A stretch of 64,000 bases of DNA from DASYGT01 sp035999365 (GTDB lineage Bacteria; Actinomycetota; Actinomycetes; Mycobacteriales; Jatrophihabitantaceae). Location: the NCBI GenBank assembly GCA_035999365.1, contig DASYGT010000034.1, positions 1 to 64,000 on the forward strand. Direction: 5' to 3'. This document shows, piece by piece, positions 43,847 through 51,054 of the stretch; position 1 is the stretch's first letter; each line of letters opens with the position of its first letter. Below the pieces are notes generated by a model that saw only the letters and a list, made by a program, of their open reading frames with translations, had not been told where the DNA came from and made no database searches. Both the position numbers and the translations under genes were made by a program.

Positions 43847-44770
43847 ATGTCCGAGGTTCAGCAACCGTCCACCGCAGTCACGCCCGAGCATGTCGTCGGC
43901 ACCGCGCGAGTCAAGCGCGGCATGGCCGAGATGCTCAAGGGCGGCGTCATCATGGACGTCGTCACGGCCGAGCAGGCCACCATCGCAGAGGATGCCGGCG
44001 CGGTCGCCGTGATGGCGCTCGAGCGCGTCCCAGCCGACATTCGCGCACAGGGCGGGGTCTCGCGGATGAGCGACCCGGACATGATCGATTCGATCATCAG
44101 CGCCGTCTCGATCCCGGTGATGGCCAAGGCCCGCATCGGACATTTCGTCGAGGCGCAGGTGCTCCAGTCGCTCGGTGTCGACTACATCGACGAGTCCGAG
44201 GTGCTGACTCCGGCCGACTACGCGAACCACATCGACAAGTGGCAGTTCACCGTCCCCTTCGTGTGTGGCGCCACGAATCTCGGTGAGGCACTGCGCCGGA
44301 TCACCGAAGGTGCGGCGATGATCCGCAGCAAGGGCGAGGCAGGCACCGGCGACGTCTCCAACGCCACGACACACATGCGCAAGATCCGCGATGAACTGCG
44401 CCGGCTGCAGAACCTGCCCGAGGATGAGCTGTTCGTTGCGGCGAAGGAGCTGCAGGCGCCGTACGAGCTGGTCCGCGAGGTAGCACAGACGGGCTCGCTG
44501 CCGGTCGTCCTCTTCACAGCGGGCGGCATCGCGACACCGGCCGACGCGGCGATGATGATGCAGCTCGGCGCGGAAGGTGTCTTCGTCGGTTCCGGCATCT
44601 TCAAGTCCGGCAATCCCGCAGAGCGTGCCGAGGCGATCGTCAAGGCGACGACGTTCTACGACGATCCCGACGTCATCGCGAAGGTGTCGCGAGGGCTTGG
44701 CGAGGCGATGGTCGGCATCAACGTCGAAGACATCCCCCAGCCACATCGGTTGGCAGAGCGGGGCTGGTGA
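43847..44770 (+). CDS. pdxS: Pyridoxal 5'-phosphate synthase, PdxS subunit
   Basis: PdxS makes pyridoxal 5'-phosphate from ribose 5-phosphate, glyceraldehyde 3-phosphate and ammonia supplied by PdxT. The 307-residue TIM barrel has VKRGMAEMLKGGVIMDVVTAEQA, the Lys-containing MAKARIGHFVEAQ, DYIDESEVLTPAD, FVCGATNLGEALRRITEGAAMIRSKGEAGTGDV and TAGGIATPADAAMMMQLGAEGVFVGSGIFKS. Its partner pdxT is 491 bp downstream, separated by an RHH gene. Leaderless -10 box upstream. Confidence 0.97.
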   Translation: MSEVQQPSTAVTPEHVVGTARVKRGMAEMLKGGVIMDVVTAEQATIAEDAGAVAVMALERVPADIRAQGGVSRMSDPDMIDSIISAVSIPVMAKARIGHFVEAQVLQSLGVDYIDESEVLTPADYANHIDKWQFTVPFVCGATNLGEALRRITEGAAMIRSKGEAGTGDVSNATTHMRKIRDELRRLQNLPEDELFVAAKELQAPYELVREVAQTGSLPVVLFTAGGIATPADAAMMMQLGAEGVFVGSGIFKSGNPAERAEAIVKATTFYDDPDVIAKVSRGLGEAMVGINVEDIPQPHRLAERGW

Positions 44771-44818
44771 CGGCGGGGTCGTCGACATCAGCGGGGTCGC
44801 AAGATAGTGCTGTCCCAG

Positions 44819-44844
44819 GACTGTCCTACGCGCGTAGGACAGTC
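44819..44844. promoter_or_regulatory. 26-bp perfect palindrome between pdxS and the RHH gene
   Basis: The two halves are each GACTGTCCTACGC read 5' to 3' on their own strand, so 26 bases are fully self-complementary. Just upstream lies a second, shorter inverted repeat, GTCC-CA-GGAC. It is 100 bp before an RHH gene and could be its operator, a pdxS terminator hairpin or both. A palindrome of this length without a spacer favours a protein-binding site. Confidence 0.75.
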
Positions 44845-44930
44845 TCCGTATCGCACACCATCCCCGGCGGCGGTGCCGGCGTTGTCCACACCTCATCACC
44901 GCGGTGCGGCCGGCCGTCAGCCCCGCGCTC

Positions 44931-44936
44931 TACGGT
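44931..44936 (+). promoter_or_regulatory. -10 box TACGGT for the RHH gene
   Basis: TACGGT is followed by seven bases and ATG 44944, so the RHH gene and pdxT can be transcribed from here independently of pdxS. Confidence 0.45.
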
Positions 44937-44943
44937 GCTGGGT

Positions 44944-45264
44944 ATGGACTTCCGCGCGTATGCCATCGCCTTGGTTCAGCGCGACATGGATGAGGCGGAA
45001 CGCGCGGACGAGGCGATCGGCGCCGGGCTCGCGCGGCGCAGCAGCCGCGCAACGAACACCCCGTCGGTCGTGTTCTCCGTGCGGTTGGACGTGGGTGAGC
45101 TCAGGGCGCTGGAAACCCGCGCCGCCGCGACAGGCGTGAAGCCGAGTGTCCTGGCGCGAAATCTGATTCGCAGCGGCCTTGCTGCGCGGACCTCCGCCGA
45201 TGTGACGGACGTACTCGATCGGCTGACGACGGTCACGGACGAGCTACGGGCGATGGTGACGTGA
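44944..45264 (+). CDS. Ribbon-helix-helix DNA-binding protein, coupled to pdxT
   Basis: The 106-residue protein has a central RHH pattern: a short beta strand (SVVFSVRLD) followed by two helices (VGELRALETRAAATGVKPSVLARNLIRSGLA), as in CopG/MetJ-type regulators. The N-terminal 40 residues are Asp/Glu/Arg/Ala-rich. ATG 44944 is chosen for its -10 box; the frame is open further upstream. The stop overlaps the pdxT start by 4 bp, so translation is coupled. No toxin gene is next to it. It may bind the upstream palindrome, which is inference. Confidence 0.75.
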   Translation: MDFRAYAIALVQRDMDEAERADEAIGAGLARRSSRATNTPSVVFSVRLDVGELRALETRAAATGVKPSVLARNLIRSGLAARTSADVTDVLDRLTTVTDELRAMVT

Positions 45265-45875
45265 GCGCATCGATCCGAGTGGGCGTGCTGGGGCTGCAGG
45301 GCGACGTCCGCGAACACTGTGCCGCGCTGAGCGCAGCGGGCGTCGACGCCATCACGGTGCGGCGTCCGGCCGAGTTGGACGCCGTCGACGGCCTCGTCCT
45401 GCCGGGCGGAGAGTCGACGACGATGATCAAGTTGGCTCGCACGTTCGGCATGCTCGACCCGCTGCGCAAGCGGATCTCCGAAGGCATGCCCACATACGGT
45501 TCGTGTGCGGGGATGATCTTGCTTGCCGACCGGGTCGACGACGGCGGGTCGCCTCTCGACGAGACGATCGGCGGTATCGACATGTCCGTGCGCCGCAACG
45601 CGTTCGGGCGGCAGGTCGATTCGTTCGAGGGCGACGTGGAGATCGAGGGTGTGGCCGGCGGCCCGCTGCACGCCGTCTTCATCCGCGCACCGTGGGTCGA
45701 GTCCCTCGGCGAGCAGGCCACCGCTCTCGGCCGGGTCAGCGGCGGCCCGGCCGCCGGTAGGATCGTCGCCGTACGCCAGCATCAGCTGCTGGCAACGTCC
45801 TTCCATCCCGAACTGACGGGGGACGGGCGCATCCACGCGTACTTCTGCGACATGGTGAGGACTGCGGCATCGTGA
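45261..45875 (+). CDS. pdxT: Pyridoxal 5'-phosphate synthase, glutaminase subunit
   Basis: PdxT hydrolyses glutamine and delivers ammonia to PdxS. The 204-residue amidotransferase has VGVLGLQGDVREH, LVLPGGESTTM, the nucleophile in YGSCAGMILL (Cys near residue 82) and SFHPELTGD with the His-Glu pair. GTG 45261 overlaps the RHH stop. A 13-bp direct repeat after its stop (45864 and 45881) lies before yebC. Confidence 0.95.
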   Translation: MSASIRVGVLGLQGDVREHCAALSAAGVDAITVRRPAELDAVDGLVLPGGESTTMIKLARTFGMLDPLRKRISEGMPTYGSCAGMILLADRVDDGGSPLDETIGGIDMSVRRNAFGRQVDSFEGDVEIEGVAGGPLHAVFIRAPWVESLGEQATALGRVSGGPAAGRIVAVRQHQLLATSFHPELTGDGRIHAYFCDMVRTAAS

Positions 45876-45888
45876 GAACGGCGGCATC

Positions 45889-46644
45889 GTGAGTGGCCAC
45901 TCCAAGTGGGCGACGACCAAGCACAAGAAGGCCGTCATCGACGCCAAGCGTGGAAAGCTGTTCGCCAAGCTGATCAAGAACATCGAGGTCGCGGCGCGTA
46001 CCGGCGGCGGTGATCCCGACGGCAATCCGACGCTCTACGACGCCATTCAGAAGGCGCGCAAGACCTCGGTCCCGCTCGACAACATCGAGCGCGCGGTCAA
46101 GCGCGGATCCGGTGCCGAAGCCGGCGGCTCCGACTGGCAGACGATCATGTACGAGGGCTACGGCCCGAACGGCGTCGCCATGCTCATCGAGTGCCTCACC
46201 GACAACCGCAACCGGGCGGCGATGGAAGTCCGCACGGCGATGACACGAAACAACGGTTCGATGGCCGACCCGGGCTCGGTGGCGTACCTGTTCAACCGCA
46301 AGGGCGTCGTGATCGTGCCCAACGACGGCCTCGCCGAAGACGACGTCCTGCTCGCGGTACTCGACGCCGGTGCCGAAGAGGTGAACAGCCTCGGCGATTC
46401 GTTCGAGGTGATCAGCGAGGCGACCGACCTTGTGCCGGTGCGCACCGCACTTCAGCAAGCCGGAATCGACTACGAGTCCGCGGACATGTCATTCCTGCCG
46501 AGCGTTCAGGTGCCCCTCGACGAGGACGGCGCACGCAAGGTGTTTCGCCTGATCGACGCCCTCGAAGATCTCGATGACGTGCAGAACGTCTACGCCAATT
46601 TCGATGTCTCCGACGACATCATGGAGGCCGTCGAGCTCGGTTAG
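45889..46644 (+). CDS. yebC: YebC/PmpR-family protein
   Basis: The 251-residue protein starts MSGHSKWATTKHKKAVIDAKRGKLFAKLIKNIEVAARTGGGDPDGNPTLYDAIQKAR, the family signature. Members have been described as transcription factors and, more recently, as translation factors helping ribosomes pass difficult motifs; either role is by family only. GTG 45889 follows a small 17-bp-spaced duplication. In Mycobacterium it is also near pdxT and ruvC. Confidence 0.95.
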   Translation: MSGHSKWATTKHKKAVIDAKRGKLFAKLIKNIEVAARTGGGDPDGNPTLYDAIQKARKTSVPLDNIERAVKRGSGAEAGGSDWQTIMYEGYGPNGVAMLIECLTDNRNRAAMEVRTAMTRNNGSMADPGSVAYLFNRKGVVIVPNDGLAEDDVLLAVLDAGAEEVNSLGDSFEVISEATDLVPVRTALQQAGIDYESADMSFLPSVQVPLDEDGARKVFRLIDALEDLDDVQNVYANFDVSDDIMEAVELG

Positions 46645-47492
46645 GTGCCGAGGTGTTCTGACACGAAGGCGAGCTGTGCGCGCGCCTGTGACCGCCAGTA
46701 CCCCTCGTCATGCCCACCCGATTCGATGCCCCCTGCCGGGGTCGGGCTGATCGCAGCCCGCACATCCCGGGTCACCGGTGCGAAGCCGTCTGAGCTGCCG
46801 CAGTCGATACGCAGGGCGACACCGGTGAGTGCGTCGGTGTGCCCGAAGATCGCGTGCTGGTCGAAGTCGGCCGCGTCGTCGAATGCGCCGGCCGCGCTCT
46901 CAGCCGCGCTGTGCCAGACCGCGGGGCTCTCCGCAACCACTGCGCCGAGGTGGCCCGCACCCAACCGGGTGGCGAGATACAGCGCCCCGTAGCCCCCCAT
47001 CGACCAGCCGAGCAACGACGGCCGGGTGGTGTTCAGGCCTCGGCGGGCCAGCAGCGGGACGAATTCGTCGAGCAGCATCGCCGAGGTGTCGCCGTCGCGG
47101 CGCGGGTGCCAGTAGCTCTGGTCGCCGCCGTCGACGCTCGCGATCGCGAAGGGGCGCAGGCCGCGTTCGATGCCTTCGGCGAGATAGCGCTGCAGGAACA
47201 GGCCGCCGTCGAATGCCGACCGGTGATTGCCGCCGCGCCCGTGCAGCACGATCAGTACGGGAAGGCGATCGCCGGCGGACGAGCCCGGCGGATAGGCGAC
47301 CGACCAGCCGGTCGTGAGGCCGCCGCGATGTGCCGAGACGAACGTGCCGCCGTCAAGCGGGCCCGGCGCGACGTTCGGCACGCCCCTGGGTACCTGCGTC
47401 GCGGTGCGTTGGAACGCGTAGTTTCCCGCCGCCGCGGTGACCACGGTGCCGAGGCCGCCGAGCAGCAGTGCCCGCCGAGTGATGGGCGCCAT
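46641..47492 (-). CDS. Exported alpha/beta-hydrolase (esterase-like)
   Basis: The 283-residue protein begins with MAPITRRALLLGGLG, a twin-arginine-type signal, then an alpha/beta-hydrolase domain of the esterase D/PHB-depolymerase-like group. The nucleophile is in LLGWSMGGYGALYLA, a candidate Asp in IDCGSSDGF, and the C-terminal His in GGHDEGYW. HGRGGNH near residue 90 forms the oxyanion region. The ATG is coupled to the protease gene upstream (stop TGATG start). Substrate unknown. Confidence 0.85.
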   Translation of the reverse strand: MAPITRRALLLGGLGTVVTAAAGNYAFQRTATQVPRGVPNVAPGPLDGGTFVSAHRGGLTTGWSVAYPPGSSAGDRLPVLIVLHGRGGNHRSAFDGGLFLQRYLAEGIERGLRPFAIASVDGGDQSYWHPRRDGDTSAMLLDEFVPLLARRGLNTTRPSLLGWSMGGYGALYLATRLGAGHLGAVVAESPAVWHSAAESAAGAFDDAADFDQHAIFGHTDALTGVALRIDCGSSDGFAPVTRDVRAAISPTPAGGIESGGHDEGYWRSQARAQLAFVSEHLGT

Positions 47493-48292
47493 CAGAACGG
47501 TGCCCTCATCCAGAATTCGAAGTACAGGTGACCGGACTCCGACATCGCGCTCGGCACCCCAGAACTCTCGAAGATCCGGTAGACGAGGTCGAAGAACCAG
47601 ATATTCACGGTGCGGATCTGCAGCAGCACGATGACGCCGAGCATGCCCCACGGTTTGATCTTCTCGGCACCGTCGGCGGTCACCGGATCGACATACGGCT
47701 CGATGATCGCCCAGCCGTCCAGCCCAGGGATCGGCAGCAGATTGAGCACTGCCGCGGTGATCTGCAGAAATCCGACGAAGGCGAGGCCGGTCCAGAACCG
47801 GCCGTGCGAGCCATCCTGATGGGTGTGCACGAGCGCGAGCAGCAGCACGGCGAACACGACATTCGTCAACGGTCCCGCGGCGGCAGCGATGCTCTGCGAT
47901 GCCTTGCTGCGGAAACTGTGCCGGTGCAGGTACACCGCGCCACCCGGCAGGCCGATGCCGCCCTGGACGATGAACAGCAGCGGGATGAGGATCGACAGCA
48001 CCGGGTGGGCGTACTTCAACGGGTTGAGCGTCAGGTACCCGGCTGCCTCGACGGCGCGGTCGCCGGCGCGGTACGCGGCGTAGGCGTGGGCGAACTCGTG
48101 CAGGCACAGCGACACGACCCACAGTGCGATGACCATGATGAAGACGCCGAAATCGGCCACCCGATGTCCCGGCGCGTTGTCGCGCCAGGCCAGCCAGCCG
48201 CCGAGCGCCGCCAGTGCGACGAAGGCGAGGAATATCGGGCTCGGCCGCACGGCGCGGGTCCGCCTGCGGCGGCCGAGATCGAAGACGGACAC
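47492..48292 (-). CDS. Site-2 protease-family zinc metalloprotease (M50)
   Basis: The 266-residue polytopic membrane protein has the zinc motif LHEFAHAYAAYRAGD and, near the C-terminal third, NLLPIPGLDGW, the two hallmarks of M50 intramembrane proteases. Members cleave transmembrane substrates such as anti-sigma factors; no such partner is next to it. GTG 48292 is chosen because upstream residues do not look like protein and overlap the divergent ruvC promoter. Confidence 0.9.
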   Translation of the reverse strand: MSVFDLGRRRRTRAVRPSPIFLAFVALAALGGWLAWRDNAPGHRVADFGVFIMVIALWVVSLCLHEFAHAYAAYRAGDRAVEAAGYLTLNPLKYAHPVLSILIPLLFIVQGGIGLPGGAVYLHRHSFRSKASQSIAAAAGPLTNVVFAVLLLALVHTHQDGSHGRFWTGLAFVGFLQITAAVLNLLPIPGLDGWAIIEPYVDPVTADGAEKIKPWGMLGVIVLLQIRTVNIWFFDLVYRIFESSGVPSAMSESGHLYFEFWMRAPF

Positions 48293-48354
48293 CCCCGCAC
48301 GGTACGGGGCCGGGGCGCTTGGCGTGTCGCGCCGAGCGTCGGCGCGTCGGCCCC

Positions 48355-48360
48355 TAGGCT
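48355..48360 (+). promoter_or_regulatory. -10 box TAGGCT for ruvCAB
   Basis: TAGGCT lies just upstream of the LexA box; transcription would begin near 48367, inside that box, as expected for an SOS promoter. Confidence 0.5.
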
Positions 48361-48361
48361 G

Positions 48362-48377
48362 TCGAACGACCGTTCGA
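48362..48377. promoter_or_regulatory. LexA (SOS) box upstream of ruvCAB
   Basis: TCGAACGACCGTTCGA matches the actinobacterial LexA consensus TCGAAC-N4-GTTCGA at every fixed position. It overlaps the inferred transcription start, so LexA would block ruvCAB until DNA damage. Confidence 0.85.
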
Positions 48378-48400
48378 ACACCGGCGAAATGGGGATGAGC

Positions 48401-48910
48401 GTGCGTGTGCTGGGCGTCGATCCGGGGCTGACCCGGTGCGGCATCGGGGTCGTCGACGGCGCTCCTGGTCGGCCGCCCCGGCTGGTGCACGTCGAGGTCG
48501 TCCAGACCCCGCCCGGCTCGCCGATCGGCGAGCGGCTCATGACGATCGCCGACGCCTTCGCTGCCGCCATCGCGGCGCATCGCCCGGATGTGGTCGCCGT
48601 CGAGCGGGTGTTCAGCCAGCACAACGTCCGCACCGTGATGGGCACGGCTCAGGTGGCCGGCCTGGCCCTCCTCGCGGCTGCGCGTGCCGGTGTCCCGATC
48701 GCGCTCCACACGCCGAGCGAGGTGAAGGCCGCCGTCACCGGATCCGGGCGCGCCGACAAGGCGCAGGTCGGGGCGATGGTCACCCGGCTGCTGCGGCTCG
48801 CCGACACCCCCCGGCCGGCTGATGCCGCTGACGCGCTGGCGCTCGCCATCTGCCAGCTGTGGCGGGGGGCCGCCCAGGCCCGACTCGTAGCGGCGGTGGA
48901 GCGACGGTGA
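48401..48910 (+). CDS. ruvC: Holliday junction resolvase RuvC
   Basis: RuvC cuts Holliday junctions after RuvAB branch migration. The 169-residue product has MRVLGVDPGLTRCGIGVV (first catalytic Asp), AVERVFSQHNVRTVMGTAQ (Glu) and PADAADALALAIC (Asp pair). GTG 48401 gives the typical N-terminus and has GGGG six bases upstream; ATG 48395 and ATG 48389 are in frame alternatives. The stop overlaps the ruvA start by 4 bp. Confidence 0.95.
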   Translation: MRVLGVDPGLTRCGIGVVDGAPGRPPRLVHVEVVQTPPGSPIGERLMTIADAFAAAIAAHRPDVVAVERVFSQHNVRTVMGTAQVAGLALLAAARAGVPIALHTPSEVKAAVTGSGRADKAQVGAMVTRLLRLADTPRPADAADALALAICQLWRGAAQARLVAAVERR

Positions 48911-49518
48911 TTGCCAGCGTGCGGGGGATCGTCGCCGCGCTCGGTCCGGACGGTGCGGTGGTCGAGGTCGGGGGAGTGGGCCTGGCTGTGTCGTGCTCGC
49001 CGGGAACCCTCGCGCGGTTGCGTGTGGGCGACGAAGCGCGCCTGGCGACGAGCCTCGTCGTGCGGGAGGACTCGCTCACCCTCTACGGCTTCGCCGACGA
49101 CGACGAGCGGGCCATGTTCGAACTGCTGCAGACCGCGAACGGTGTCGGGCCCAAGCTTGCGCAGACCATGCTCGCCGTCCACCCGCCTCGCGAACTGCGC
49201 CGCGCGATCGCGACGAGCGACTACACCGCGCTGACAGCCGTGCCCGGCATCGGCCGCAAGGGCGCCGAGCGCATCGTGATCGAACTGCGCGACCGCATCG
49301 GAGCGATCGACGGCACCGCTGGCGCCATCGACCTGTCGGGGTTGTCGGCTGTCGCACCATGGCGCGATCAGCTCGCGCATGCGCTGGCCGGGCTGGGTTT
49401 CTCGGGTAAGGAGGCAGGTGAGGCCATCGACGTGGTCGCTGCGGATCTCGCGCCTGATGAGACGCCGGACGTCCCCGCGTTGCTGCGGCGCAGCATCCAG
49501 CTGCTCGGCCGGACCTGA
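48907..49518 (+). CDS. ruvA: Holliday junction branch migration protein RuvA
   Basis: RuvA binds the four-way junction and loads RuvB. The 203-residue protein has domain I with VEVGGVGLAVSCSPGTLARL, domain II with two helix-hairpin-helix motifs (LLQTANGVGPKLAQTML and LTAVPGIGRKGAERIVIEL), a short linker and domain III (QLAHALAGLGFSGKEAGEAID) that contacts RuvB. It overlaps ruvC and ruvB at both ends. Confidence 0.95.
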   Translation: MIASVRGIVAALGPDGAVVEVGGVGLAVSCSPGTLARLRVGDEARLATSLVVREDSLTLYGFADDDERAMFELLQTANGVGPKLAQTMLAVHPPRELRRAIATSDYTALTAVPGIGRKGAERIVIELRDRIGAIDGTAGAIDLSGLSAVAPWRDQLAHALAGLGFSGKEAGEAIDVVAADLAPDETPDVPALLRRSIQLLGRT

Positions 49519-50558
49519 TGAGCGAGCCGGAGATCGAAGACGTCGTATCGCCGCTGCCATCGCTGGCCGAGCGGGAGGTCGAGGCAAGTCTGCGGCCCAA
49601 GCGGCTCGTCGACTTTGTCGGGCAGGCCAAGGTGCGCGAACAGCTGCAACTGGTGCTGCAGAGCGCGATGCGCCGCAATCGCCCGCCCGATCACGTCCTG
49701 CTTTCGGGTCCACCCGGACTCGGCAAGACCAGCCTCGCGCTGATCATCGCGACCGAGCTCGGTGCGCCCGTGCGGGTGACGAGTGGCCCGGCGATCGAGC
49801 GCGCCGGTGATCTTGCGGCGCTGCTCACCAGCCTCACCGAGGGCGAAGTGCTGTTCATCGACGAGATCCACCGGATTGCCCGCCCGGCCGAAGAGCTGCT
49901 GTACATGGCGATGGAGGACTTTCGCGTCGATGTGATCGTGGGCAAGGGACCCGGTGCCACGGCCATCCCGCTCGAACTGGCGCCCTTCACACTCGTCGGC
50001 GCCACGACGCGGGCGGGGCTGCTCACCGGCCCGCTGCGCGATCGCTTCGGCTTCACCGGACATATGGACTTCTACGACCCCGACGACCTGCAACTGGTGC
50101 TCGCGCGCTCGGCCGAACTGCTCCGGGTCGATCTGCGCGACGACGGCGCCGTCGAGATCGCGGGGCGCTCGCGTGGCACGCCGCGCATCGCCAACCGGCT
50201 GCTGCGGCGGGTGCGCGACTTCGCCGAGGTGCGTGCCGACGGCATCGTCACCGAGGCGATCGCGCGCGCTGCGCTGGCCGTCTACGACGTCGATCAGCTC
50301 GGCCTCGATCGGTTGGACCGAGCTGTGCTCGAAGCGCTCGTGCGACGTTTCGGCGGGGGGCCGGTCGGGGTCGGGACGCTCGCCGTGGCCGTCGGGGAGG
50401 AGGTCGAGACGGTCGAAGAGGTCGCCGAGCCTTTCCTCGTGCGTGCCGGGCTGCTGGCCCGCACACCGCGCGGACGTGTCGCGACGCCGGCCGCCTGGTC
50501 GCACCTCGGCCTCGTGCCGCCGGGTGAACGCGGACCCACGCTCTTCGACAACGCCTAG
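49518..50558 (+). CDS. ruvB: Holliday junction branch migration helicase RuvB
   Basis: RuvB is the AAA+ motor that drives branch migration. The 346-residue product has LRPKRLVDFVGQAKVREQL, the Walker A GPPGLGKTSLALIIA, Walker B FIDEIHRI, sensor I GATTRAGLLTGPLRDRFGF (with the Arg finger), the C-terminal winged helix and the end block TPRGRVATPAAW. Its TAG stop is also the start of the -10 box of yajC. Part of the LexA-controlled unit. Confidence 0.96.
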   Translation: MSEPEIEDVVSPLPSLAEREVEASLRPKRLVDFVGQAKVREQLQLVLQSAMRRNRPPDHVLLSGPPGLGKTSLALIIATELGAPVRVTSGPAIERAGDLAALLTSLTEGEVLFIDEIHRIARPAEELLYMAMEDFRVDVIVGKGPGATAIPLELAPFTLVGATTRAGLLTGPLRDRFGFTGHMDFYDPDDLQLVLARSAELLRVDLRDDGAVEIAGRSRGTPRIANRLLRRVRDFAEVRADGIVTEAIARAALAVYDVDQLGLDRLDRAVLEALVRRFGGGPVGVGTLAVAVGEEVETVEEVAEPFLVRAGLLARTPRGRVATPAAWSHLGLVPPGERGPTLFDNA

Positions 50559-50561
50559 ACT
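50556..50561 (+). promoter_or_regulatory. -10 box TAGACT for yajC
   Basis: TAGACT begins with the ruvB stop codon and ends seven bases before GTG 50569, the leaderless layout. Confidence 0.5.
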
Positions 50562-50568
50562 CGACCGC

Positions 50569-50919
50569 GTGTGGTGGCCCTATCTGGTGATGCTCGTGGC
50601 GCTTGGTGCCCTGCTGCTGTGGAGCCAGCGGCGCCGGCGGCTGCAGATGGCCGACGAGATGACCCGAATCGCCCAGATCAGCTTCGGCACAGAGGTCATG
50701 ACCACGTCCGGCCTGTACGGCACGGTCGTCGGGACCAACGACGACGGCACCGTGCAGCTGGCGATCGCCCCCGGCGTCGAAGTGAAGTGGGCGCTCGCAG
50801 CCTTACGTGACGCGAAATCGCTCCCACCCCAGTACCGTGGGCCCCTGCACGATCCCTTGCATGACGACCAGCCGCACGAGCCTGGCGCCGACCGTCCGGA
50901 CGAACCGGGCCTCGGCTGA
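50569..50919 (+). CDS. yajC: Preprotein translocase subunit YajC
   Basis: YajC associates with SecDF at the translocon. The 116-residue protein has one N-terminal transmembrane helix (WPYLVMLVALGALLLW), a basic stretch QRRRRLQ and the soluble YajC domain with EVMTTSGLYGTVVGTNDDGTVQLAIAPGVEVKWALAAL. A polar His/Pro/Asp/Glu-rich tail ends it. The longer open frame upstream is inside ruvB. secD and secF follow. Confidence 0.88.
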   Translation: MWWPYLVMLVALGALLLWSQRRRRLQMADEMTRIAQISFGTEVMTTSGLYGTVVGTNDDGTVQLAIAPGVEVKWALAALRDAKSLPPQYRGPLHDPLHDDQPHEPGADRPDEPGLG

Positions 50920-51054
50920 TCAGGAGCCGTTGACCCGAGGCCGTGGGTCCACAGTGGGGTCGGTCATACTTGCCCGCGAACCTGTGCCCGCCTGTGGCCG
51001 CCCGACGCCCTAGCGCTGGCTTGCGGCCGGAACGAACCGAGGAGACATTTCCCC

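Noticed and set aside
47493..48122. Long N-terminal extension of the esterase gene
   Set aside because: It overlaps the site-2 protease on the same strand in another frame; the Tat-type signal at 47492 marks the real start.
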